Made by a program: the position numbers and the translations under genes. Source: Glebionis coronaria (lineage: Eukaryota; Streptophyta; Magnoliopsida; Asterales; Asteraceae). Taken from it: 64,000 nt of DNA. Of the stretch, positions 44,282-57,407 are shown piece after piece (position 1 is the first letter of the stretch; each line of letters opens with the position of its first letter). The notes under the pieces are model-generated. The model was not told the origin of the DNA. It saw only the letters and a list, made by a program, of their open reading frames with translations, and ran no database searches. The stretch lies in assembly GCA_025667525.1 (NCBI GenBank), contig CM046878.1:516964274-517028273 (forward strand), read 5' to 3'.

Positions 44282-46794
44282 CCACGACGTGTTTAAGGTT
44301 TAAGTTTTAGGGTGGCAATTGCAAACCAGTAGGAGATGAACTGCTTTTTGTGAGGCTTTGAGGTGTAAGGCAAAACTTTGATGGATATAGTTCTAATTAA
44401 AGTCATAAGCATGAATGTCAATCAGAGAATAGTAGTTGAAATCTATGTTTAGGGGCAGTTTCTGACCTTAAAAGGTTTGATATGATGGTTGATACTTGAT
44501 AGGCACTTGGAAAATTTCACTTCACCACTTCCAAACTAAATGGATTTTTCATATGAGCCCTTTTACCATTACTTTCTATGTTTTACTAGACAAATAATTA
44601 CGTGCGTTTCTAATTAAAAGTGGTTCTAAGTATGCTCAAAATTATAATGCTAGCGGCTTTCCTTTCATCTGTTTACCACCCAAAGTATCTAAAAAGAAAA
44701 TCTCATCTATACAAGATAAAAACGGCTTTTTTACTCAGATGTACGTGGCTTCAACAGGTTAGTCTCGAGACCGTTTCCAACCCTCCCTGACCATATACAC
44801 AAGATATGAGGGTGAAACTCCAGTTGAGTGTGTCTTGATAGATATTTCTACTACTTGCCCACCTTGGAGCGAAATGTAGATTACACAATAGTTACAAATG
44901 CGTTTGTTAATTAACGTACTCTTACATTTCTCCATTGTTGTTAGACAAAAGTAATATTGAAAATTGAATTTCCATTATTGGTGTGGTACACCCTATGGTT
45001 GTTTTCCGAATTAACCGCATTGGATATAACACGGCAAAGTAGCAAGGAGCTACGGCCTAAAACCCTATAGTTAAAATAACATACCAAAGAAATACAAAAA
45101 TAAAATTTACTAGCATTTGGACATTTTCAGGTTGTGTGAAGACTTTTTCTTTTCTTTTTATAAAAATATCGATCTCTTTTATAACAATAAAATATATCCA
45201 TTTTATTATATATAATATAAACTCTTTGTAACAAGTAACAAACTTTTATTATATGCAATTTCAACTATTTATCTCATTTAAAAAAATACATTTTAAAATG
45301 ACATCTCTTAATTTTTAATTAAAAATATTTTTTATTTTAAAACTAATATTTTTTATTTAATTTATTTATTTAATGATTAAATTTCACCGTGTTTTTTTAA
45401 ATTTTATATGATTTTAATTTACATTTATTTTGACATATTTTTATTAACTTTTACTTTTTTTGTTTCATAATTCTTGTCGAGTGTTAACTTTTAAAATATT
45501 TATACTCAAATTTTGATTTCAAATACTTGTTTTTTTTATATATTATTTGATAAAAATTATATGAATGAAAATAAAAATCAAATTTATTCATATGTTTTGC
45601 ATTAAGTTTTATATAACACAATCGATAATAGTTAAGATCAAATTTCTAAAATAAAAACATCAAAAGTCAGCACTGGAAATAATTTTAATACGTATGTAGT
45701 TTTTTTCATATTTATTTCTTTTGAAACCGTTACTTTGCGCGCTTAATATCCTAGTTAACATTATATAATGGGGTAAGGAATAAGTGAATTGTTATTTCAG
45801 TTGTCAGTATATATTCATAGCGTAAAGGATTCAGAAGTTAATGAATTTATCACGCCATGCACATTTTGCTTGACTATAAATTGACAGACTTGGTGTATGG
45901 CCTTGCACCTATTGTTAAAATTATAGACAAGACTTTGTTGCACTATTCTAGCTAAAAAGGACTCGATTTTCTAAGTATGTTAAGGCTCCATTTGTCGAGA
46001 AATTTTCACTAATTTAAGTAAGACGTAAGACTACGTACGTCTGTATTGAAAGCTTAACTTAGTTTATTCTTTATGGTGAAATGCATCACCTTGACTACTC
46101 AAGACAGAAGTCTGTCTCACACAGATACTTTGCAAATAGTTAACATCTCACTGCTTATCTAAAAGGAAGTGTAGGCTAGCCCTTACGTCTTTTGCATAGT
46201 AAATGAAGACCAAATGTCAATAGGTTTATACATAACGTTACACCATTATTTTAATTACAAGGTTAATGTAATTAATGTTTTTATTCAATTTCTAAAAAAT
46301 ATTATTGACATTATTAAATATTCAACTGAATATAGGAAAAAAGATAATAGGTGGTATGGAGTTTGAGTGTTTTAGTAGATTTTGTGTAGCACACCGAGGG
46401 GGACATTAAATTGAACATGCGGGCGTCATGGACCCACTTCAGAAGACTCCATTATCAATAGTTCAATACATCCGCGTTGCCGCTCCCGTGTGTTCGACAG
46501 TTAAACCGTTTTTTCATACTTGTTTTTTAAACAATTGTGCATCACTTCATTGTTTGGTGCCGCCGAAAGGTCATATCCTTTAAAGCTGATTTAATCACTA
46601 AAGCTTTTCTAAAATACTTGAAAGATACCAAAAGCTTTTGTTAAAAGTTTTACAAAAAGCTTTTCACAATGGTAAAAACATTTACAAAACACTTTCTAGC
46701 ATAGTAAAAAGTTTTTCATAGCTTTTTCTATTGTGGCTGCTTTAATGTTACTGGTTTTTATGTTTCAGTTTCACCTTTTTGGACTTGCAGTAAA
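44282..46794. other. AT-rich spacer upstream of the ERF gene
   Basis: No supportable ORF. 45130-45700 is extremely AT-rich with T-runs. 46590-46740 has several AAAGCTTTT-like words (AAAAGCTTTTCACAATGG), a weak local repeat that could belong to the left part of RE-F. Confidence 0.45.
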
Positions 46795-46799
46795 AGACT

Positions 46800-47449
46800 A
46801 TTGTCCGTGTATAGTCCCAGATACGATCCCAAGAACATGACACGTGGCACTCGTTAGAGCAAGGCCGGAGCATAGTCCCGGATATGACACGGAGAACATG
46901 ACACGTGGCATGAACAGTGACAAGATGCTGACGTCATCATAGTCCCAGATATGACCCGGAGAACATGACACGTGGCACTCGTTGGAGCAAGGCCGGAGCA
47001 TAGTCTCAGATATGACCCGGAGAACATGACACATGGCATGAACAGTGACAAGATGCTGACATCATCATAGGCTAGGCCCCACCTACTGGCTAGATGCATG
47101 CTCAAAGTGGAAAAGGAGCAGTGTCAAAAAGGAAACGAGCCCTGACCTATTTCGGGAAAGATTACAGGTATGAACTGTCAACGTCACATGTATTCACAAT
47201 ACCCTATATATAGCCCTTACATTTACTATTACACACACATTAAATACTGTGACATTACACTCATTACTATCACTGCTTCCCTTCGTCTCCAAGCAATACT
47301 CATTCTCACACCAGAGCTGGGTCCTGGGATAACACCCGAGGCGAGAAAACGTGTGTTGTTACTTGCGTGTAGGTGTTCAGTCGGTCATACAGCTTACGTG
47401 GAAGAGGCTTTCGTCCCGTAGGCCCTACCGGAGGATTTTAGCATCAACA
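46800..47449 (+). repeat. RE-F 5' LTR (left border approximate)
   Basis: Ends GCATCAACA before the primer site. The U3 part has about 120-bp alternating repeats (46810-47070) with CACGTGGC at 46841-46848, 46902-46909 and 46969-46976 and TGACGTCA at 46929-46936. CTATATATAG near 47204-47213 is the likely TATA box. Minus-strand frames here (46798-47105) are artefacts of the repeat. Confidence 0.6.
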
Positions 47450-47452
47450 TTT

Positions 47453-47467
47453 TGGCGCCATCTGTGG
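47453..47467 (+). other. RE-F primer-binding site
   Basis: TGGCGCCATCTGTGG, one base from the TGGCGCCGTCTGTGG common to Tat/Athila-like gypsy elements. Confidence 0.75.
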
Positions 47468-47497
47468 ACCCAAACTTCAAAGTACCTTGAGTATTTG

Positions 47498-48869
47498 ATG
47501 GCGGGTCCTTCTCAATCACAAGTCACCCCATCCGGTCCTTCGGGCTCCGAAGGGTATAACAACAATGAATAACATACCAATGACACTTTGAACAATCTCT
47601 AAACCCATAAAAGCCAGTACAATGCCCGAAATAGGCCAGGAGTAACGCCCATCCACCTCCCGTTCGAGGAAACCGAACTAAGGAAAGTCGTCGTCGGCCC
47701 GATGCCAGAAGCCACTCGCACTAAAGAATTGGAAGATGATTTATCGAAACCATACAAGGAGATGACGCGGTCACCGTTCACCCCTTGAATCATCAAGTTC
47801 TCATCACCGAAGCGCATCCTTCCACCCAACCTTATGTTGTACGATGGAAGCACAGATCCGGACAATCATGTTAGTCGGTTCATCGGAGCAGCAACTCAAG
47901 GGGACTGGCCTATGCCCGTCTGGTGTTGAATGTTCCAACAGACCCTGGACGATGCAGCTAGAGGATGGTTCGATCGGTTACCTAATGGGAGTATCGAAAA
48001 CTAGGTGGACCTGAGAGATAAGTTCGTGCGAATGTTCACATAAAGAAAGAAGTGCACCAAAGAGCCCGCCGACGTGGCCAAAATCGTACGAAGAGCTCAT
48101 GAGACATTGCCTGACTTCAAAGAGAGATGGATGGATGAAACGAGCTACATCGAAGGAGATCCGGAGATATTGTGAATCTATGCCTTAATGGGCAATTTTA
48201 TGTGTCCGGAACTAGCTCGACGTTTCGCGGACAAAGCACCATAGACAATCACGGAGACGATGAAACGGGTGGATTATTACATCAAGTCAGAGGAAGTGTT
48301 CAGGACCACAGAGCTCACAAGAGGAGAATACTCAGACATAAGACACAAACCCTTCAACAAAAAAATAGATCCAGAGGCAGGGGTCACAAAAGCCACGGTC
48401 GTTACGACCGGAGAGCCGATAAGGGAAAGGAACTGTACCAACCATATCCGCCCAACCACTCCGTTCGTACGAAGCGTGAAAACCTCTTCCCATCTCAGCA
48501 ACAGATTCGCTTTCAAAGACCCCGAAAGAGATTCTGGCCTTCGAGACTCATTTACGGTTACCGCAACCGGAACCGACCAAGGGAATCGTGAGAAAGGAGA
48601 ATATGGATAAGTATTGTGACTACCACGGTCAGAAGGGTCATCTGACCAATGACTGCTTCCAACTGAGAAGACAGTTGGAGGCAGCATTAGAGGCGGGAAA
48701 ACTCAACCATTTGATCCAAGACCACCAATTAAAAGGAGGGTATAGAGAGACCCCCCCCCTAAATATCGAGATGATAACCGAGGGGGAAGAAGGACGATCA
48801 ACATGGTTCGGTCACGGAGGTCCGAGGGAAAGAGAAAGGAGCCCACCCTGGAAGATTCAACGTGGATGA
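47498..48869 (+). pseudogene. RE-F gag with zinc knuckle, broken
   Basis: ATG at 47498 begins MAGPSQSQVTPSGPSGSEGY and stops at 47570. The same frame resumes with SPFTP (stop) and PPNLMLYDGSTDPDNH (about 47822-47866), the start of the retrotransposon gag domain, continuing through FIGAATQGDW, DDAARGWFDRLPNGS and LRDKFVRMFT, with several in-frame stops, to MKRVDYYIKSEEVF (48260). After a frame change a CX2HX4HX4C knuckle (CDYHGQKGHLTNDC, about 48615-48656) is followed by a Leu/Glu-rich tract. The family normally packages the element RNA; this copy cannot make the protein. Confidence 0.8.
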
Positions 48870-48899
48870 GGGCTCCCATCAGCTTTCCCCTATAAGCGG

Positions 48900-49284
48900 A
48901 GACGACGCCTCAAATGAACCATTGATTATTAAAGCCGACATGGAAGGACATCTGATCCAGTGAATACTCATAGACAATGGAGCCTACGTGCAAATCATGT
49001 TCGAGCACTGCTTCGACCAACTGTCCCATCGAACAAAAAGAGATTAGAGCCAACACAGTCAAGCCTCGTTGGGTTCCCGGGAGAAGAATTGACGCCGTTG
49101 GGAAAGATGGAGTTGGAAGTGTTATTCGGATCACAAGGGCTAACTCGGACGGTAAATCTAAAGTTCACTACCGTTCGAGCTATGTCGCCATACAATGTCA
49201 TCTTGGGTAGGACAGGGATCAGAGCGCTAAGAGTCATCCCATCCACCGTTCATGCTTAATTTCCCCACTCCTAAGGGAATCGCA
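48900..49284 (+). pseudogene. RE-F aspartic protease region, broken
   Basis: Reads NEPLIIKADMEGHLI, a stop at 48961-48963, ILIDNGAYVQIMFEHCF (the active-site Asp followed by Asn-Gly where Gly-Gly or Ser-Gly is usual), then EELTPLGKMELEVLFG and SPYNVILGRTGIRAL, the typical protease end of this group. It stops at FPTPKGIA where RE-G enters at 49285. Confidence 0.75.
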
Positions 49285-51950
49285 TGTGACAACCGTGGTT
49301 TTGAGGTTCGTCACTTGGTCTTACTTTTAGGTTATTTTATGTGTGCTTACTTGATTTGTGTGTTTACGTGCTTATTTTGTGTGAACGAGCTTGGTGTGGA
49401 TATCGTATATGGGTATAAAGTACTCATAAGTAAATCGAGGAACGGTTATTTCATGTTCATGAGCTCACAATTTAGTGACTATGAAATGAGATGGTGTTAT
49501 TTGGTTTACGTATACGTATATGTATTGTGGAAAATCGTATTTTTACGATTTAGGGTTTTGCATTTAGGGGTCTCGGAAGGGGTATTTAGTCATATGGATA
49601 TTTTTTGGGATGGTTTTAAGTCATTTAGGACTTAGTTATAAAGTTTATTTCAAAATTTGAGATTTTTTTTTAAAAGTGTATATTTTACGTCTTTTACGGT
49701 AAAACGCGTAAATTTGACTAGTTTTACGGTTTTGAGGTTTTGGAGGCTTTAGGAGCTGAAATAAATTAAGGAAAATTAAGGTAATATTATTAATACATAT
49801 ATTAATAATAAATAGAAAAAAAAACGAATTTAGTGGGGTTTAGGTCGGTTTGTAAAAAAAGAAAAAAGGAAAAGAGGAAAAAAAATAAGGAAACAAGTGT
49901 TATACTTGGACAAGGATTGTTTTGCTATAAAAGGAACCCCCACACTTATACCAAACGAATTTTATTCATTCCCTGGAGTTTATAGTCGAATTATAGATGA
50001 GAAAAGTTAGGGTTCTTCATAAAATTGGGGTTTTCTCATCTTCCATTAATTTAAAGGTAAATCTTCAAATCCCTTTTCAATTAAATTGTTTTTATGTTTA
50101 ATTAATCATTCTTATGATGGATTAGGGTTAGGATTTATATAAAAACAGTAGATTAATGATGTATTAATCATAATATGATGATCATATAATTTAGGGCTTG
50201 TAATTAGTGGGGTTAGGGTTAATTAATTAGGTTAATTAGGTTAAATTCGTTTTTAAAAACTGGGCAGAATTTTGGTGTCATTGTTTTGATCATATCTAGA
50301 GTTCTAGGAACATTCAAGATGCGATCAAGCTAACCCTGGATAGATAATTGAGTTGGCTTTCTAAATCAAGAAACGAGAACTAAATTGGAGGTCGGGAAGT
50401 GGGTCAAAAACAGGTTACAACAGTCGGAGGTCAAAACAGTTTTGAATTCAGCCTGTTTTCTTTTTAAGTTTTGGGTTGTTTAGGGTACTTAGGGTTGCAT
50501 TGGGATCTTCTCACGAACGTGAGAGATGGTTTATATATTGTAGTAAGTATCTGAACTTGGGCTAAGGTTGTGGTTTAGGGTAAGACCCCTTAATGGTAAC
50601 AAACGTTTAGTACGTTTAAAATCAGGAAATCTGGAATGACAAAAGTAGATATATGTATATCGGGGCCTTAACAGTAGCTTTAAGGTTAGGGCAAGTGAGA
50701 GGTGTTAGCCAACATATGTAAGGGTATGAATATTCCTTTTACAGAAACCATGGGTATGTTTAGGTGGGCGTTTGGCTTATAGTTTGGAGACCTAAAACTG
50801 GGACTGTTTTTGGTAAAATGTTAACGGGATGTGTTATGGAGTAAAACGAGTTAAGGGCTTTATAGAGGGGTGTAATGGGATGCTTAGAGCATTTAAATGA
50901 GGTATATATATGGTAGTAGGTTAGATGTCCATCATAGGTTGATGATCCATCTTAGTGATTGGGTCAGGTATTGATTGTGTGTTTTTGGTTTGTTAGCTTG
51001 TTGCTAGTGCGAGGACTCGTGAAGAAGCAATCAAGTGAGTTTCATAGTCCCATGTTTAATATTGATTTTGACTTCCAGATGGGATGGAAGAGACACTGTG
51101 TTGAATTATTTTCTAAATAAATGTTGTGAATGTTTTTAAGGTTTGAGATGGACTTGTGTGTACATTTATGTGATTAAATGCTATGTGATTCTTGTTTGTG
51201 TGTGATCTGGATTGGAAAGGTACATAGGTGTATGGGCGCCTATGGGACCAATGGTTTGACAAGGTAGTAGCCTTGTGGTTTGACAAGGTAGTAGCCTTGT
51301 GGTTTGACAAGGTAGTAGCCTTGTGTTTTGACAAGGTAGTAGCCTTGTGGTTTGACAAGGTAGTGGCCTTGTGATAGGTACATAGTGTGATCATCTATGG
51401 TACCATGTTGTTTGGCAAGGTAGGAGCCTTGGTTTTGGTTTGAAATGTTTGATCTTGAATTATTAGTTGTTAATACATAATTGTAGCGCATTGTCCATAT
51501 GTTTATTGGTTATGGTATTCAAAGCTTATGACTTGTTTTGTGTTGGAGTCTAAACCTATGACTCTCACCAACTTTATGTTGACGTGTTTTAGTGTCTCTT
51601 TCAGGTGATAACGTGGTTAAGCATGAGAACATATGTGGCTAGGATTGGAGTCAAGTAGGAATGCATTTAGAAGGAGATCCCCGTTCCTTCTTAGTTTATT
51701 TTGCTGTTTGTTTCTTTGAGTGATGCTATGAACCTATATGTTGTATTGTTTATATTATTTATTTGTCTTGGGTAAGGGGTAGGACTGTTACCTACTTACC
51801 TAGACACCTGCATTGTTTGAGATATTGTCATGACATTGTGTCACCTTTTTATGGCATTTCTTATATCATTTAGTTATCTCTATAGACACGCTATTGTTGT
51901 GATGATATCCATACGTCGCGCCCCATATTCCGCCATGGTGGGGTGTGACA
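49285..51950 (+). repeat. RE-G LTR 1 (2666 bp)
   Basis: Contains CTATAAAAGG at about 49924 as a likely TATA box and the 24-bp palindromic tandem repeats at 51251-51373. No gene; the minus-strand frames with repeated HKATTLSN come from the repeat. Confidence 0.88.
51251..51373. repeat. RE-G 24-bp tandem repeats, LTR 1
   Basis: Five units of TTTGACAAGGTAGTAGCCTT plus GTGG. Each contains the inverted pair CAAGG / CCTTG around TAGTAG. A degenerate sixth (GGCAAGGTAGGAGCCTTGG) follows at about 51413. Confidence 0.9.
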
Positions 51951-54737
51951 GAATGGTATCAGAGACAATGGTTATAGAGAATTAGGTTTCCTAGTCGCGT
52001 AGCCTAGTCTATAGCTTAAGGGTCCCTGCATATAGGCGTCATAGGAGTATGTGTGCATTTTATTATAATTGATGTGTTTGAATGTTATTTATTGTGATGT
52101 TTTGACTGGTATGAATTGAACCATAGTAAATTCATACTTAGCCACATGTTATTTTCTTTTCGAGTTGTGAGTAGTGCGGGTTGAACCATAATCGTCCACG
52201 CTAGTCATTGTCGTATTTTGCTTATAATGTACATTATAGTACATAGTTTGGTACATAGTAGTTTCTATCTTTTGTTCGGTTATTTTATGTACCTGAGGTA
52301 TGTTTTTTTTGTGTTTTGATGTTTAAGTCATGTTCCCTAAGAATCATGTGGTGGTTCAAGTTATTAGGAGTAGGTAGATATGAAGGATTTTATGATGTTT
52401 CCACTCTTATGGGCGACATGACTTATAACTGGTTATGTTTTTGTTTTGGAGTTAGTCTAGGCTGTTTTAGCTAGACTATGGATTTCTATATTCCAAGAGT
52501 TTTATTATGTTATTTTTATAGATGGGGTTTTGGACCTCATTGGTTATGTGGTTATGTGCTTAGGTGAGTTAGTAGATTTATGTGTTATTTGTTGTATTGA
52601 TTCTTATAAGTGTCATCATAGGAGGGAGTGCATTGGGGAAAGGGTAATTGTATAAGTATGGTGGCCAGCATAGTTATACAAGTACCACAACTACAATGGG
52701 TTCCCAAGTATGGTTGCATGAAAGAGGGTTAATACATGCTTATATATGATGAGATGTGGACTATTAGTATATGTATAGTATATGGGTTTATGTAACGGTT
52801 GCCTACGATACAGATATATTTTGAGTGTATGACGTGATTGGTTGATCCGACATGTATGGTAACGAGTATGTTTTGGGTAATTTAATAGGTATATATATGC
52901 GGATGTATATATACTACTAGGTGTTAAGTTATGGTATATGGTCGTTCACTAGTTATAATAACTTGAACGTACCTTGTGTTTGTTCGTGTTTTATGGTGCT
53001 GGAGTTTGGTGGAGTTTCAACGACGTTTTGAATCTTTTGAACTGTGTCTGGTAGCGTATACTTTAAGTTCGTATTTCACGTGTACGTTTTAAAACGGTGT
53101 TCTTGGTTTTAAGTCTATTGAAATAATTTGGGATTTCTTTTGAGATAATGAAATCTTTTGTGTTGAGCCTTACATTTCTTTTGGTTGGTATATGGAAAAA
53201 GGGGACTTGGAAATCTAGTATAGGGTTAGATAATTGGTCGTATTCGGTAAAATAAGGGTAAGGTGTTGGAGTCGTGTTTGAAACAGGATGTAACATAAGA
53301 TTTCTTTTAATCAACACTTATTTATTTCAAATTCTAAAAGATATTCTTTAAAAATAAAGCGAAGTAAAATTTCTTTCTACTTACATAGTTTATATAATTG
53401 GGTATAACTGATTCACGTCATATATAATTATTAAAACAAGGTTAAATGGAGTTTATGAATATTTCACATACAATTATATCTTTCATTTAAATAGACTGCA
53501 TTAATCACTAAGTTTATTCTTTAGTTTTTTAAAACAACTAGTATAAAATTGTTTTGGTCGTAACTTGTTCGTTTTTAAAGCTTTTTGGGTGATTCAAAAG
53601 CCTAAAATTATGTACTCGGAACGTACTTTTCAAATATCCAGAATGTATAGTCATGGGAGGTCAGTGGACTGGTCGGAATTGTTGTACAAGTGTCGGGTTC
53701 AAGGTTGAGTTTGAATAGTAGTTTTATTTTTATGATTTGGGATGCACGGGATACCTAGTCTTTGAGTTGAGTTTTGAGATCGTCTAGAAGGTTGTTTGTA
53801 GATGGTTTGAGTCACAGAGATGTGGGGAGGGAAAAAAAATAAATAAATAAATAAATAAATAAATAAAAATATATTCTTTTGGAAAAGTCGATCTTTTCCA
53901 CGGTTTAAATAATATGTCGCGGGGCGTAATATGTTTTGGTTGCCAATGGGTGTGTCTTGGATTATTTTTCGTTGTTATGGGTTATGTTGAGTTGATACAC
54001 ATTTTGGGTTTGAGTTTTCTTTGGAGTCTTGTGGTTTTGATTTGTTTTAATTGGTGCACGTGAAATGTCGTTAAGTTATCCGTGGGTTTGATTCGTTGAT
54101 CGTATCTGGTGGATTCAGGATGTACTTTTGGTTACGTATTGTTCGGGAGCGTTGAGGTAGTCGTATGAAAGACTTGGTCACGCCTACACGATTTAGTAGG
54201 TGACCATGAGAGAACGGTCGGAATGCCCTTAGTGAGGAGGAAACCACTAGAGTTAATGACTAAGTTATGTATGAAGTTTCACCTATAGTAACGGGTGGTA
54301 TGATTTGGTAAAATGGAAGTGTTGATGAAGAGTTTTGTAGGTCCATTTATGATCTTTGGAAAGATCGGACCAGTAGCTTATGAGCATAGAATTACCTAGG
54401 GGAAAATGAGTTGTATACATGATACATTTCATGTATTGAGATTGGTAAAGGTTGTTTGAGGATGCATTTTGCATGTAAGGTTATTCGGGACTTGGGTTAA
54501 TAAGAGTCTTTGCTTTATTAAAGATCATTTGTGAGATTTATTGAGTGTGAGGTCAAGAGTTTGGCAATGAGTTTAATTATTTTTGGTTTGTATATGTGCT
54601 ATTTTGAAACTTGAACTAAGGTTCACGTGGAAATGAGAGGAGTTCTTTTAGAACAAGTATCCTCGTGTGATTTGTTGTTGGTGTGTTTGATCCTAAGGAG
54701 TAAATCTCGGGACAAGATTTCTATTAGGAGGGAGTGA
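51951..54737 (+). other. RE-G internal region, non-coding
   Basis: Primer site TGGTATCAGAGAC at 51954-51966. No gag or pol motif in any frame. It includes an (AAAT)n microsatellite at 53833-53867 and ends with the polypurine tract at about 54727-54737. Confidence 0.7.
53833..53867. repeat. (AAAT)n microsatellite
   Basis: About nine tetranucleotide units inside the RE-G internal region. Confidence 0.85.
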
Positions 54738-57407
54738 TGTGACAACCGTGATTTTGAGGTTCGTCATTTGGTCTTACTTTTAGGTTATTTTATGTGTGCT
54801 TACTTGATTTGTGTGTTTACGTGCTTATTTTGTGTGAACGAGCTTGGTGTGGATATCGTATATGGGTATAAAGTACTCATAAGTAAATCGAGGAACGGTT
54901 ATTTCATGTTCATGAGCTCACAATTTAGTGACTATGAAATGAGATGGTGTTATTTGGTGGTTTTACGTATACGTATATGTATTGTGGAAAATCGTATTTT
55001 TACGATTTAGGGTTTTGCATTTAGGGGTCTCGGAAGGGGTATTTAGTCATATGGATATTTTTTGGGATGGTTTTAAGTCATTTAGGACTTAGTTATAAAG
55101 TATATTTCAAAATTTGAGATTTTTTTTAAAAGTGTATATTTTACGTCTTTTACGGTAAAACGCGTAAATTTGACTAGTTTTACGGTTTTGAGGTTTTGGA
55201 GGCTTTAGGAGCTGAAATAAATTAAGGAAAATTAAGGTAATATTATTAATACATATATTAATAATAAATAGAAAAAAAAACGAATTTAGTGGGGTTTAGG
55301 TCGGTTTGTAAAAAAAGAAAAAAGGAAAAGAGGAAAAAAAATAAGGAAACAAGTGTTATACTTGGACAAGGATTGTTTTGCTATAAAAGGAACCCCCACA
55401 CTTATACCAAACGAATTTTATTCATTCCCTGGAGTTTATAGTCGAATTATAGAAGAGAAAAGTTAGGGTTCTTCATAAAATTGGGGTTTTCTCATCTTCC
55501 ATTAATTTAAAGGTAAATCTTCAAATCCCTTTTCAATTAAATTGTTTTTATGTTTAATTAATCATTCTTATGATGGATTAGGGTTAGGATTTATATAAAA
55601 ACAGTAGATTAATGATGTATTAATCATAATATGATGATCATATAATTTAGGGCTTGTAATTAGTGGGGTTAGGGTTAATTAATTAGGTTAATTAGGTTAA
55701 ATTCGTTTTTTAAAAACTGGGCAGAATTTTGGTGTCATTGTTTTGATCATATCTAGAGTTCTAGGAACATTCAAGATGCGATCAAGCTAACCCTGGATAG
55801 ATAATTGAGTTGGCTTTCTAAATCAAGAAACGAGAACTAAATTGGAGGTCGGGAAGTGGGTCAAAAACAGGTTACAACAGTCGGAGGTCAAAACAGTTTT
55901 GAATTCAGCCTGTTTTCTTTTTAAGTTTTGGGTTGTTTGGGGTACTTAGGGTTGCATTGGGATCTTCTCACGAACGTGAGAGATGGTTTATATATTGTAG
56001 TAAGTATCTGAACTTGGGCTAAGGTTGTGGTTTAGGGTAAGACCCCTTAATGGTAACAAACGTTTAGTACGTTTAAAATCAGGAAATCTGGAATGACAAA
56101 AGTAGATATATGTATATCGGGGCCTTAGCAGTAGCTTTAAGGTTAGGGCAAGTGAGAGGTGTTAGCCAACATATGTAAGGGTATGAATATTCCTTTTACA
56201 GAAACCATGGGTATGTTTAGGTGGGCGTTTGGCTTATAGTTTGGAGACCTAAAACTGGGACTGTTTTTGGTAAAATGTTAACGGGATGTGTTATGGAGTA
56301 AAACGAGTTAAGGGCTTTATAGAGGGGTGTAATGGGATGCTTAGAGCATTTAAATGAGGTATATATATGGTAGTAGGTTAGATGTCCATCATAGGTTGAT
56401 GATCCATCTTAGTGATTGGGTCAGGTATTGATTGTGTGTTTTTGGTTTGTTAGCTTGTTGCTAGTGCGAGGACTCGTGAAGAAGCAATCAGGTGAGTTTC
56501 ATAGTCCCATGTTTAATATTGATTTTGACTTCCAGATGGGATGGAAGAGACACTGTGTTGAATTATTTTCTAAATAAATGCTGTGAATGTTTTTAAGGTT
56601 TGATATGGACTTGTGTGTACATTTATGTGATTAACTGCTATGTGATTCTTGTTTGTGTGTGATCTGGATTGGAAAGGTACATAGGTGTATGGGCGCCTAT
56701 GGGACCAATGGTTTGACAAGGTAGTAGCCTTGTGGTTTGACAAGGTAGTAGCCTTGTGGTTTGACAAGGTAGTAGCCTTGTGTTTTGACAAGGTAGTAGC
56801 CTTGTGGTTTGACAAGGTAGTGGCCTTGTGATAGGTACATAGTGTGATCATCTATGGTACCATGTTGTTTGGCAAGGTAGGAGCCTTGGTTTTGGTTTGA
56901 AATGTTTGATCTTGAATTGTTAGTTGTTAATACATAATTGTAGCGCATTGTCCATATGTTTATTGGTTATGGTATTCAAAGCTTATGACTTGTTTTGTGT
57001 TGGAGTCTAAACCTATGACTCTCACCAACTTTATGTTGACGTGTTTTAGTGTCTCTTTCAGGTGATAACGTGGTTAAGCGTGAGAACATATGTGGCTAGG
57101 ATTGGAGTCAAGTAGGAATGCATTTAGAAGGAGATCCCCGTTCCTTCTTAGTTTATTTTGCTGTTTGTTTCTTTGAGTGATGCTATGAACCTATATGTTG
57201 TATTGTTTGTATTATTTGTTTGTCTTGGGTAAGGGGTAGGACTGTTACCTACTTACCTAGACACCTGCATTGTTTGAGATATTGTCATGACATTGTGTCA
57301 CCTTTTTATGGCATTTCTTATATCATTTAGTTATCTCTATAGACACGCTATTGTTGTGATGATATCCATACGTCGCGCCTCATATTCCGCCATGGTGGGG
57401 TGTGACA
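54738..57407 (+). repeat. RE-G LTR 2 (2670 bp)
   Basis: Near-identical to LTR 1, including the five 24-bp repeats (56708-56830). Differences are scattered single bases and short indels such as an extra TGGT near 54958. Confidence 0.88.

Noticed and set aside
46798..47105. Minus-strand Cys/Ser-rich frames
   Set aside because: They read the repeated U3 words of the RE-F LTR in antisense; no domain.
51113..51491. Minus-strand frames with repeated HKATTLSN or YLVKPQG
   Set aside because: Translation of the 24-bp LTR repeat; the same frames recur at 56570-56948 in the other LTR.
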